Shown: positions 42,851 to 51,068 of the stretch, one piece after another
Position numbering within the stretch: the first letter of the stretch is position 1
How the letters are laid out: every line of letters starts with the position of its first letter
Origin: Leptolyngbya sp. PCC 7375
GTDB taxonomy: Bacteria; Cyanobacteriota; Cyanobacteriia; Phormidesmidales; Phormidesmidaceae
Direction of reading: 5' to 3'
Assembly: GCF_000316115.1 (NCBI RefSeq)
Contig: NZ_JH993797.1
Location: 3,086,486-3,150,485 of the forward strand
Length of the DNA stretch: 64,000 nucleotides
Position numbers and translations under genes: made by a program
Notes under the pieces: generated by a model
Database searches by the model: none
Seen by the model: only the letters and a program-made list of their open reading frames with translations
What the model was told of the DNA's origin: nothing

Positions 42851-44341
42851 CAATGGCACTGACTTAAAAGTGCACAAAGTAGAAAAAGGCTGCAAGGCTT
42901 GATAAATATATATCAAGGCCCTGCAAGCCAACAATAAATCACTTTCTACTATGCCGAAGTCAGCCGAAATTCTCAAGCACCAGTTATTCAAAAGTATCGG
43001 TTCGCCGTGGCAAGATATCCTACCGGAAGCAAGACTCGATGAGCTTCTGGCTGAAGAAGGGATCACCTACCGAAATCGTTTGTATACCCCCATCGTGACG
43101 GTATGGGGCATGCTATATCAAGCGTTATCAGCCGATAAAAGCCTCCGCAACACCGTCAAGTGCTTCACCACCTGGTTAACCGCCGCAGGCGTTACCCCTC
43201 CGTCATCGGATACCGGAGCTTACAGCAAAGCTCGCGACCGGTTGCCGGAATCACTCCTCCAACGTCTTATCCCCGAAACAACCGAGCAGTTGGAACAGAC
43301 GGTGCCCAAGGCGCATTACTGGTGTGGTCGTCGGGTGAGAGTCTTTGATGGAACGACGGTATTGATGGCCGATAGTGAGGCCAATCAAGCGGTCTATCCT
43401 CAACATGGTAATCAAGCGGTCGGATGTGGCTTTCCACTGGCTCGGGTGGTGGTGTTTTTCTGTTTACTAACCGGGGCAGTGGTGTCAGGGTGTATTGCAC
43501 CGAAGACAACCAGTGAAATCGTCATGAGCCGTTTGTTGTATCAGGACTTAGCGCCCGATGATGTGGCCATGGGAGACCAAGCCTTTGGCAGCTATGTTGA
43601 CTTAGCCCTGATTCAGCAGCAAGAGGCCGATGGGGTCTTGCGTAAACATCATGCTCGGCACACTGATTTTCGTAAAGGTCTCAGGCATGGTCCTGGCGAC
43701 CACCAAGTCGTCTGGCACAAACCCAAGCGACGACCGGGTCATATGAATACAGATGAGTTTGCAGCCATTTCCCAGACATTGACGGTTAGAGAAGTGCGTC
43801 TGAAGCTATCTCGTAACGGGTTTCGAGACCAGTTCATCATCATTGTTACCACCCTATTGGATGCCAAACAGTATCCTGCTAGTCAATTAACCCGTCTTTA
43901 TGGATGGCGGTGGCATGCGGCAGAAGTCAATTTACGTCATCTCAAAACGACACTCAAAATGGAGAGGCTCACAGCCAAAACACCGGACATGGTCCGTAAG
44001 GAAATTTGGTCTCACATGCTAGCCTACAATGTGCTGCGTAGTGTGATGGAACAGGCCTCTCCATTATTGCACTATGAGCGTAATCGTCTCTCCCTACAGG
44101 GGGCTCGGCAACACTTTCAGCAAATTCTTGCATTATTAGCAACAACATCGAACGCGACACGGCAACGACTCTACGACCATTTGCTCCAAGATATTGCCTC
44201 TGACCCGTTGCCTCAACGGCCTAATCGGCATGAACCTAGAGTCGTCAAACGTAGGCCAAAACCGTTTCCCAGAATGCGACAACCTCGTAATATTCTCAAA
44301 GCTAAGCTGGCTGCTTGATTAGACTTATGTCAGTGCCATTG
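42851..44341 (+). mobile_element. IS4-family insertion sequence, complete
   Basis: 1491 bp with terminal inverted repeats CAATGGCACTGAC at both ends (13 bp perfect, continuing with one mismatch). It is flanked by an exact 10-bp target duplication ATCCATAGGC (42841-42850 and 44342-44351). A single intact transposase lies inside. Confidence 0.95.
42951..44318 (+). CDS. IS4-family transposase
   Basis: A 455-residue DDE transposase starting MPKSAEILKHQLFKSIGSPW. Catalytic positions: VRVFDGTTVLMAD (first Asp), DVAMGDQAFGSY (second Asp) and LYGWRWHAAEVNLRHLKTTL (the YREK-type box with Glu), followed by the KM.RLTAKTPDMVRKE helix. Full length with no frame defect, so the element is likely active or recently so. 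It reads in the same direction as the symporter it interrupts. Confidence 0.93.
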   Translation: MPKSAEILKHQLFKSIGSPWQDILPEARLDELLAEEGITYRNRLYTPIVTVWGMLYQALSADKSLRNTVKCFTTWLTAAGVTPPSSDTGAYSKARDRLPESLLQRLIPETTEQLEQTVPKAHYWCGRRVRVFDGTTVLMADSEANQAVYPQHGNQAVGCGFPLARVVVFFCLLTGAVVSGCIAPKTTSEIVMSRLLYQDLAPDDVAMGDQAFGSYVDLALIQQQEADGVLRKHHARHTDFRKGLRHGPGDHQVVWHKPKRRPGHMNTDEFAAISQTLTVREVRLKLSRNGFRDQFIIIVTTLLDAKQYPASQLTRLYGWRWHAAEVNLRHLKTTLKMERLTAKTPDMVRKEIWSHMLAYNVLRSVMEQASPLLHYERNRLSLQGARQHFQQILALLATTSNATRQRLYDHLLQDIASDPLPQRPNRHEPRVVKRRPKPFPRMRQPRNILKAKLAA

Positions 44342-44752
44342 ATCCATAGGCCGCTGGTGGATTGTTGCGATCGCAATCCTTGGCAATGTACCGTTGCTAA
44401 GCATTTATCTAGGCGATCAGATTGGACCAGCCATTATTCTGGCAACCACCATCAGTGGCACCATGGTCATGGGTTTGGCTCCCATTTTCTTATTGTCCTT
44501 TATTCCCAGTGCTGGGCGTCTCAGCTTTCACTTTGCCTTTTGGCCCGGTCTCATCTTCGGCATTCTACGGGTGCTAGAAAGTGCCCTTAGCACTCAAATT
44601 TTTCCAGACTGGGTCGTTATCGGAGCCGGTAGATATGCCATCGACCTGGGGGTGAATGTGTATGGCCTCATGCTATGTACAGCAGGCTATCTGGTCGGTG
44701 CAGCCATCAATTACAAACAGGTCAGACCCCACGCAGGGGCCAAAGTCTGACA

Positions 44753-45060
44753 CGCCTCTAGGGGCATTCCCTGGTGCGGTTCGGCTGAACTCCGTCGCAG
44801 CCATGCCCTATCGGGTGCCGGTCATCAGGATTGCGGATTATCTCTCAAGAAAAAAGCCTCCGACAGTACTGTCGGGGGCTGGTGCACTGTGCGAATCGAA
44901 CGCTGGAGAATCACTAAGCCCAGGGCGTTGTAGCGACTGCCGCGATAGGTTAGAGATGGACAATCCTGTAGGGGTACTCCCTTATAGGGTTCGGCTAAGT
45001 TCCGTCGAAGCCATGCCCTTCGATATCGGACGCTTGATAACAGTATGCCGACATTGCTAG
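44753..45060. repeat. Dispersed repeat cluster with hairpin
   Basis: Contains two diverged copies of a dispersed unit (GGTTCGGCTAAGTTCCGTCG at 44988-45007 and a GGTTCGGCTGAACTCCGTCG-like copy near 44777-44796) with TGGACAATCCTGTAGGGG at 44957-44974, which recurs inverted at 49580-49597. A hairpin GCCTCCGACAG / CTGTCGGGGGC (44858-44880) has a T run on the minus strand and could terminate. No gene seen between 44751 and 45244. Confidence 0.7.
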
Positions 45061-45244
45061 TCTCAGGTTTTCCATCTGGGGAAACCTGGAATCTTATTTT
45101 TTCCAATTTTGGAAATTCACAGTTAAGATCAAAAGCTCATGGTCACCGGAGGGTGCCAGTGGCAAATTTCTGTCCACTCCCCTACCTGTCATGACTGAAT
45201 TTTGTCACTATCAAAAAAGCTGTAAAACGCAATAGAGATACTCG

Positions 45245-45865
45245 GTGACTAACACTCTTCGCAGTTTGATAGTTAGCTTGACAGTGCCCCTCTTTGGGGG
45301 TCTACTGGCACTGCCCGGTGTGGCTCAAACTCCTGCCCCAGAGCAGCCTCTGGCACCAACGGCCCTGGCACCACTGCCGACGCCCCTTTACCGCCTAGAC
45401 CGAGATCCTCAACCGGTCAAATTACCTGCTTCAGAGCTGAGAAAATGGCCGCCCCCCGATGAACTGACAGACACACAGACCGTCGAACTCGTGCTCCAAC
45501 TCGACCAACGTCAGCTGCATGTCTATCAGGGAGATACCCTTGAAAAGACGTTTCCTGTCGCGGTGGGTAAAACTGGCTGGGAAACACCTACCGGCAGCTT
45601 TGAAGTGTCTTATATGCTCGAAAATCCAGGCTGGACCAATCCATTTACAGGCGATTTGATGCCCCCTGGCCCTAATAACCCATTAGGGGAGCGCTGGATT
45701 GCTTTTTGGACCGATGGTCGCAATGAAATCGGGTTTCACGGTACCCCCAATCGGGACTCCATTGGCCAGGCAGCTTCCCATGGATGTGTTCGTCTGTATA
45801 ACGAACACATCCGCGAACTTTATGAGCTGGTTACCCCTGGCACATTAGTCACCGTTTTGCAGTAA
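45245..45865 (+). CDS. L,D-transpeptidase (YkuD domain), exported
   Basis: A 206-residue protein with GTG start and signal sequence (SLIVSLTVPLFGGLLALPGV; cleavage after VAQ likely). Residues about 80-206 are the YkuD domain with catalytic His165 in FHGTPNRDS and Cys181 in SHGCVRL. It forms 3-3 crosslinks in peptidoglycan or attaches proteins to it. Single gene; full length for the family. Confidence 0.9.
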   Translation: MTNTLRSLIVSLTVPLFGGLLALPGVAQTPAPEQPLAPTALAPLPTPLYRLDRDPQPVKLPASELRKWPPPDELTDTQTVELVLQLDQRQLHVYQGDTLEKTFPVAVGKTGWETPTGSFEVSYMLENPGWTNPFTGDLMPPGPNNPLGERWIAFWTDGRNEIGFHGTPNRDSIGQAASHGCVRLYNEHIRELYELVTPGTLVTVLQ

Positions 45866-45899
45866 CCGTTTTGCCTTAAGCAGGGCACTTCTACTTCAC

Positions 45900-46418
45900 C
45901 TACCATAGCCCCCGAGGGCTGTTGTTAAGAGGGCCTTCACCACCAATAGCGTCCTCATCATCTTCATTGGCCAGGTCTTCGGCATCCGCGTCTTCAACCG
46001 CTGAGTCTTCGGCATCCGCGTCTTCGCCATCAGGTTCGTCAGCAATTTCATCGTCTGGAGCTGCTTCTGAATCCTCCGGTGATTCCGCTGCAGCTGGCTC
46101 ATCAGGATTTTCTTCAAGGGCGGTATCGGGGTCATCCACATCCGTCTCTTCCCCTGGAGATTCAGAGTCGGCATCATCCGGTAGATCGATTGATGTTGGC
46201 TCATCGTCCCCAGGTAAAACGTCAGTCGGTTCTGGCTCTATTTCAGCACCTGGGGTAGGATCAGGCGCTCCTTCAAATTCTCCTCCATCTGCCGGTGGTG
46301 TGGGGGTCGGGACGTCCTGACCATAGACGACAGGGGTCACTCCTAGGGTGAAACTAATGGCTGAGATAACGGCTAATAACAGACGAACCTTGGAAAATCG
46401 GTTGGAAAAAGTAAGCAT
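45900..46418 (-). CDS. Exported acidic low-complexity protein
   Basis: A 172-residue protein: signal sequence (VRLLLAVISAISFTLGVTPV), then a mature part made almost entirely of Asp, Glu, Pro, Ala and Ser (PTPTPPADGG, EEPDGEDADAEDSAVEDADA and similar). Such chains are disordered and may bind cations. A repeated AEDS/AVEDADAED unit near the C-terminus shows slippage growth. The lack of any folded domain leaves its role open. It lies downstream of the pentapeptide/MORN gene, but separated by 25 bp, so cotranscription is likely. Confidence 0.6.
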   Translation of the reverse strand: MLTFSNRFSKVRLLLAVISAISFTLGVTPVVYGQDVPTPTPPADGGEFEGAPDPTPGAEIEPEPTDVLPGDDEPTSIDLPDDADSESPGEETDVDDPDTALEENPDEPAAAESPEDSEAAPDDEIADEPDGEDADAEDSAVEDADAEDLANEDDEDAIGGEGPLNNSPRGLW

Positions 46419-46442
46419 AGCTATGCTCCTGCAAAAATAATG

Positions 46443-47504
46443 TCACGATTCAGGTAAATCGATCGGCCTGTGATCACATGTCACATTGCCATCGACCAAG
46501 CGTCCTTGTTGCCATATGCCTGATTCTGAGGTGCCATCGGCAAAGATATACACCCCCTCACCATTGCACTTATTAAACTCAAAATCGCCGATGTAGCGAT
46601 CGCCATTTTCTAACATCCACACACCACGACCACTAAATAAATCATTTTGAAATTCGCCCACATATCGACGGCCAGTTTCAAAGGTAAATGTGCCACAACC
46701 ATTGCGTCGACCATCACGATATTCACCATCGTAGCGATTACCATTGGTGAAAAGCATGCTGCCACGACCGTTGGCTGGCTCACCATCGGCAAACGGGCCA
46801 TAAAATCGGGTACCGTTTTGATAAATGTGATCGGGTTCATCAGCCTTAATGGGCGTAACGTCAGGCTCATTACACACAAGCTGAATCGTGATGGTGCCAT
46901 CGGGGGTAACAAATTTGGGACCTTTAGGGCGAAGTATAAAGTAGAGGCCGACAGCGACGGTTGCGATCGCACCCCCGATCATCGCCATGCGAGATAGGCG
47001 GGGCAACGGTTTTACCAATACCTGCACCTGGGGAGCAACCGGTGGCATCTGGGGGGCAACTGTAGGCTGTTTAGCAGGTGCAGACGGCGACTGTTTAGCA
47101 GGTGTGGCGCTCTCAGTCGCCCCGTCTAAACAGGTACCCTTGAGGATGGCATTAGTAAAATTAGCATTGTCAGTAACCGCATCGGACAAATCTGCCTCAC
47201 TCAGATTTGCCTCTACAAAGTTGCCATCCTGCAAATTAGCCGCCGCTAAACACGCTCCTTGCAAACTAGCATTATTCGCATAAATACCACTAAGATTGGC
47301 CTCCGCCAGGTCAGCACCCTCTAAATTTGCACCAATCAAACACGCCCGACTGAGATTGGCTTTGCGCAGGTTAATGCCCTGTAGCGACTTTTCAAATAAG
47401 TAAGCAGATTCTAATTCGGGGCACTCATCAGGATGCTCTTCACGCCAATGATTCCAGGCTTCTACACCCTGCTCGATGAGTTCTAGATAATCGATCGTTA
47501 TCAT
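46443..47504 (-). CDS. Pentapeptide-repeat and MORN-repeat membrane protein
   Basis: A 353-residue protein with two repeat domains. Residues about 50-135 are pentapeptide repeats (A(N/D)LXX units such as ANLEGADLAEANLSG). A Pro/Ala linker leads to a membrane span at about 173-190 (MAMIGGAIATVAVGLYFILR). Residues about 230-340 are four to five MORN repeats (YDGEYRDGRRNGCGTFTFETG and relatives). Pentapeptide repeats form a right-handed beta-helix; MORN repeats bind membranes or proteins. Combined proteins of this kind are common in cyanobacteria and lack an assigned function. Confidence 0.85.
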   Translation of the reverse strand: MITIDYLELIEQGVEAWNHWREEHPDECPELESAYLFEKSLQGINLRKANLSRACLIGANLEGADLAEANLSGIYANNASLQGACLAAANLQDGNFVEANLSEADLSDAVTDNANFTNAILKGTCLDGATESATPAKQSPSAPAKQPTVAPQMPPVAPQVQVLVKPLPRLSRMAMIGGAIATVAVGLYFILRPKGPKFVTPDGTITIQLVCNEPDVTPIKADEPDHIYQNGTRFYGPFADGEPANGRGSMLFTNGNRYDGEYRDGRRNGCGTFTFETGRRYVGEFQNDLFSGRGVWMLENGDRYIGDFEFNKCNGEGVYIFADGTSESGIWQQGRLVDGNVTCDHRPIDLPES

Positions 47505-47655
47505 GCCAGCCCCAATAGACCCTCAAGAAGGTTGACAAAGACATCTACAGTTACAGCTATACAGATACTATTACCGCAGAAGGGATAAGCATTGTGCAAC
47601 GCATTTAAGGACGCATCGGGAAACTGTCACACTGATTAACAGCACAAAAGATCTT

Positions 47656-47690
47656 AAAAAGCCGCTTGCATCACCAACAAGCGGCTTTTT
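47656..47690. terminator. Bidirectional terminator after the amylase gene
   Basis: Stem AAAAAGCCGCTTG / CAAGCGGCTTTTT with an 8-base loop, in a gap between two minus-strand genes, 45 bp past the amylase stop. Confidence 0.85.
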
Positions 47691-47734
47691 GAGTAATCAC
47701 TGTCTCAAAGCGTAGTTTGACAATACTGACAGAC

Positions 47735-49225
47735 TTACACCTCTACCCAAACAGAGACAGAACCACCATTACAGCGAAATTCTGCCCAACCCGACTCATT
47801 AGTAGTAATCGGCGTCTTCACATGCTCAGTCAGGTCATAGAACTGAGTATTTGCCTTACCCACTTCCATCCACTTAGAACCTTCAGGACCATCGCTCATA
47901 ATCACAGCCATCGCCTGCGGATGCTCTGGGTCTCCTAGTCGAGTCCAACCAATGGTATTGAAATGATCAAAATAATCATACTGAGGACCATAGGCGAAGT
48001 GCTTGCGGGCATACAAAAACTTATCAATCAGCCAACGATGAGAATGAAGGGTGATGGGATACTTATTGCCATCTTTGCCATAGTCTTCATACTGAGCACC
48101 ATAGTAATCAGCATAGAAAACACAGGGATAACCTTCTGCTCGCAACAAGATGAGGGCATAGGCCAAGGGTTTAAACCAAGCCTCTACCGGAGCCTCTAAC
48201 GCTTGTAGTGGCTGAGAGTCATGGTTTTCAACAAACGTGACTGCCTGGGTAGGACGCGTTTGCATCATCGTCCCATCCAGAATCTTGCTCATGTCATAAT
48301 GCCCTCCAGCTTTACTGGCATAGTGGAAGTTATAGTGCAAAGGCACGTCAAACACCGACATCCGACCTTGCACAGCATCTACATACCATTGGAGGGTCCC
48401 AAGGTCGTTGTACCAGTACTCGCCCACCATAAACAGATCTTTCTGAGCATAGTGTTCCAGAGCATCAATCCAGAGCGGAAAATACCAGGCAGAAATATGC
48501 TTAATTGCATCAAGTCGGAAACCATCTACACCGGTTTGCTCTAGATACCACTTACCCCAGTTTTCAACTTCTTTTTGCACATCGACACTTTGAAAGTCCA
48601 CATCGGCTCCCATCAGGTAGGCAAAATTTCCTTTCTCTAGGGCGACATCATCATCAAATGCCTTTCCTTCAAAGAGATAAACCGTATTGCCATCTTTGGA
48701 GTAGTCATCATAGTCAACGGCATCAAAATGCCACCAGTGCCACTCAAAATCAGAATATTTCTTACTCCCGTCCGGCAACACGCGTCCTGGAAAGGTGAAA
48801 TGCGTATAGGCACTAATGTCCCGATGCTCACCTTTGGGATTTAAGCGATCGTTCTGCCAAAAGGGTATAGCTTTCACAACTTCCGTATGGTTGCCCCCCA
48901 TCCGATGGTTAAGCACACCATCGGCATAGACCTGGATACCAGTCGCTTGAAGCGCTTGAACGGCACTTAAATACTCGTCTCGGGTACCGTACTTGGTACG
49001 CTTCGAGCCACATTGATCAAATTCACCCAGGTCATACATATCGTAAACGGCATATCCCACATCGTAGCCACCACCCATGCCTTTATAGGCCGGAGGCAAC
49101 CACATCGCCGTAAATCCCGCATCTGCTAATTCCTTAGATAGGGTATTGACTTGATTCCATAGGCTGCCGTCCCCCGGCACATACCAATGGAAATATTGCA
49201 TCATGACACCATTTAGTGCAGACAT
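47735..49225 (-). CDS. Alpha-amylase, GH13 family (cytoplasmic type)
   Basis: A 496-residue amylase starting MSALNGVMMQYFHWYVPGDG. GH13 residues are complete: nucleophile Asp239 in GFRLDAIKH, acid/base Glu269 in MVGEYWYND, transition-state stabiliser Asp336 in VENHDSQ, and GVLNHRMGG in region I. It has no signal peptide, so it most likely acts on glycogen-derived dextrins in the cytoplasm. Length and order match bacterial AmyA-type enzymes. Isolated gene with its own terminator. Confidence 0.93.
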   Translation of the reverse strand: MSALNGVMMQYFHWYVPGDGSLWNQVNTLSKELADAGFTAMWLPPAYKGMGGGYDVGYAVYDMYDLGEFDQCGSKRTKYGTRDEYLSAVQALQATGIQVYADGVLNHRMGGNHTEVVKAIPFWQNDRLNPKGEHRDISAYTHFTFPGRVLPDGSKKYSDFEWHWWHFDAVDYDDYSKDGNTVYLFEGKAFDDDVALEKGNFAYLMGADVDFQSVDVQKEVENWGKWYLEQTGVDGFRLDAIKHISAWYFPLWIDALEHYAQKDLFMVGEYWYNDLGTLQWYVDAVQGRMSVFDVPLHYNFHYASKAGGHYDMSKILDGTMMQTRPTQAVTFVENHDSQPLQALEAPVEAWFKPLAYALILLRAEGYPCVFYADYYGAQYEDYGKDGNKYPITLHSHRWLIDKFLYARKHFAYGPQYDYFDHFNTIGWTRLGDPEHPQAMAVIMSDGPEGSKWMEVGKANTQFYDLTEHVKTPITTNESGWAEFRCNGGSVSVWVEV

Positions 49226-49489
49226 TTATGACAGCTCCTTTGAATAACAGGTGAGTAAGCAAAACACTGAATTCAGACAACAGAGGGAGAATGTACTGAC
49301 TATTGAACTCAGAATATACAGGCTATAACAACCACAGAGATTGCTTAGAGCACGGCTGCAATACTTAGCCACAGGCCACCAAACAAGCTCCATCGTCACC
49401 AGAAGAGATTCCTGGCTTGAGGATGTGACATTAATCACACGCCAATGAATTTATCCTACTAATTCCACGGATACGAAATCCTGACTGAT

Positions 49490-49610
49490 AGCACCCGGTA
49501 TCGAAGGGCATGGCTTCGACGATGAGACTTCGACGATGAGGCTCCGACGGTGCGCTCAGCCGCACCGCACAAGGGAATGCCCCTACAGGATTGTCCATTT
49601 TTAAGCGGGT
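49490..49610. repeat. Dispersed repeat, inverted relative to the 44.9-kb copy
   Basis: Contains CCCCTACAGGATTGTCCA (49580-49597), the complement of 44957-44974, and CGAAGGGCATGGCTTCGACG, related to the 45005-45022 segment. The unit is palindromic in part (GGTGCGCTCAGCCGCACC). The rest of the 49226-49731 gap shows no gene; a short direct repeat ATCGCGGTA x3 lies at 49701-49727. Confidence 0.7.
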
Positions 49611-49731
49611 TTAATGGATTCGGAGTGGATATCAGACGCAAATAGAAGCCATGCAGATTAACCTACATGACTTCTATTTGCAAGGCTCAAAAACAATTTA
49701 ATCGCGGTAATCGCGGTAATCGCGATAACAA

Positions 49732-50028
49732 TTAGTAACGGCGATCCCCTTTGTTACCCCAATTTCCCCCTGATCCCCCCCGAGGTTCACGGGGCTTAGC
49801 TTTGTTAACCTTGAGTACGCGTCCCATCCACTCAGCACCGTCTAAAGCCTCAATGGCAGCGGTCTCTTCCGCATCTGTCTCCATCTCAACGAAGGCAAAC
49901 CCACGAGGTCGGCCTGTTTCTCTATCGGTAGGTAGATGAGCACTTTTGACGGTACCGTACTCAGCGAAAACATCAGTCACATCTTCTTTGGTGGCATCGT
50001 AAGACAAATTGCCAACATACACTGACAT
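49732..50028 (-). CDS. RRM-type RNA-binding protein
   Basis: A 98-residue protein with one RNA recognition motif: RNP2 SVYVGNLSY at the start and RNP1 GFAFVEME near residue 45, followed by a Gly/Arg-rich tail (REPRGGSGGNWGNKGDRRY). It is a cyanobacterial Rbp protein, often cold- or stress-induced, binding single-stranded RNA. The ATG at 50028 has GGAG upstream and matches family members; the longer frame adds six residues. The gap upstream may hold a long 5' leader. Confidence 0.9.
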   Translation of the reverse strand: MSVYVGNLSYDATKEDVTDVFAEYGTVKSAHLPTDRETGRPRGFAFVEMETDAEETAAIEALDGAEWMGRVLKVNKAKPREPRGGSGGNWGNKGDRRY

Positions 50029-50380
50029 ATGAGATTCTCCAAACATTCAAATTCAAAGGACACAGAGTTATATTCGGAGAACCATTTTAGAAAAGATTGC
50101 ATAGCCGAAAATAAATCTGACCAAACGCTAGCACAGAGCCAGGGATAGTGCATAAAAATGCAGCAAAAATCAATTTTTGCCGTTGCCGATTTAAAGGATG
50201 AATCGTCTGTTGAACTTTCAAACAGCCTAAATTCGACGGATGGAATCATGGGGAAGCTCAGCAACGCCCAATCTTTAAAGGATTCAGACATTCTAGCTAC
50301 CGCTTCCATCCCATTCACAACGAAAACCGATGTTTGTGTAGACTTTCTACTGTAGGGAAAACCTACTCAAAAAAATTAGG
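50029..50380. other. Gap upstream of the RRM gene
   Basis: About 350 bp, probably with the promoter and 5' leader of rbp. A 65-codon plus-strand frame exists (50158-50355) but has no ribosome binding site or family and is not called. No repeat or stem stands out. Confidence 0.35.
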
Positions 50381-50971
50381 CTATACGGTGACTTGGGCCA
50401 TCACCGTTACAGCGATCACATCGGGGAGTGTTGGTAAAGGCTCAAACTTCCAACCTAGGCGGACCTGATAATCATTAATCATTGTGAGAAACCCTAGTCC
50501 TGAGCGCGTAATATCGTTTTCCATAGCGCTCTCTTCCACTTGTTGTAGGTATAACTCTTGGGGATCAGATGCTAATAATTCTTTAATAAATATCTGGAAT
50601 TCCGCCGCTTGGGCTTTATTAACACTATTGGTAGCGAATATAACAGCAACTAACTCTGGATTCTCTAGAAAATAAATTCCAAGTTTTACTTGATGGGTAG
50701 ACGTTTCTAAATTGAACTTCACAGCGTTTTCGATGAGTTCATTAGCGACATAGCTAATGGAGCCCTGGGCCTCTTTTATCCTTTGTTCCTCTTCAGGGTT
50801 ATTCTCATCTAATGGCAGAAAATTAATAAAACAATTGGCCAAAAAATGCGCTGACAGCCGTTGATTACGCCAAAGGTTTTTAATATCCTCTGATGTAGAG
50901 GTAAAACTCAGTTCTAGGGAATCGCGCTCAGGAGGAAGAATAGTAATATAATCACCAAAGATCTGATGCAT
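50381..50971 (-). CDS. HATPase-like regulator of the partner-switching cluster
   Basis: A 196-residue protein with a GHKL-type ATP-binding N box (SYVANELIENAVKFNLET, about 75-92) and a later G box-like segment (SGLGFLTMINDY). It lies 97 bp after the PP2C phosphatase gene and next to a STAS gene, a set that forms a kinase/antagonist/phosphatase partner switch. It likely binds and phosphorylates STAS proteins, or is related to the slr-type proteins of the icfG locus of Synechocystis, which I recall only in outline. Confidence 0.65.
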   Translation of the reverse strand: MHQIFGDYITILPPERDSLELSFTSTSEDIKNLWRNQRLSAHFLANCFINFLPLDENNPEEEQRIKEAQGSISYVANELIENAVKFNLETSTHQVKLGIYFLENPELVAVIFATNSVNKAQAAEFQIFIKELLASDPQELYLQQVEESAMENDITRSGLGFLTMINDYQVRLGWKFEPLPTLPDVIAVTVMAQVTV

Positions 50972-51068
50972 CCAATTTTCTCCTGGAACGTCGATTTATA
51001 TAAGATCTGTTAGGGGAATCTTTGGTTAAGGGTCAATTCAGAGAGAAGGGCCAAACTATACGAAAGTA

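Larger units (their letters stand above)
41813..44750 (+). pseudogene. Sodium:solute symporter interrupted by an IS4-family element
   Basis: The coding parts 41813-42850 and 44352-44750 join in frame once the insertion and one target duplication are removed, giving an intact 478-residue SSS-family symporter. The family marks are FFQGHSRQGDDPGLWLLVSS, SYPFHDPVMTDRAF and the late TSAGSTLDSTFSSVAKLGA. No other defect is seen, so the inactivation is recent. The interrupted first part would end soon after the insertion site at residue 349. The substrate is unknown. Confidence 0.9.

Noticed and set aside
44880..44935. tRNA-like TGCGAATCGAACGCTGG segment
   Set aside because: Only a T-arm-like stretch; no acceptor or anticodon stem could be formed.
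50158..50355. 65-codon plus-strand frame upstream of the RRM gene
   Set aside because: No ribosome binding site, no family and poor composition; it lies in a likely 5' leader region.
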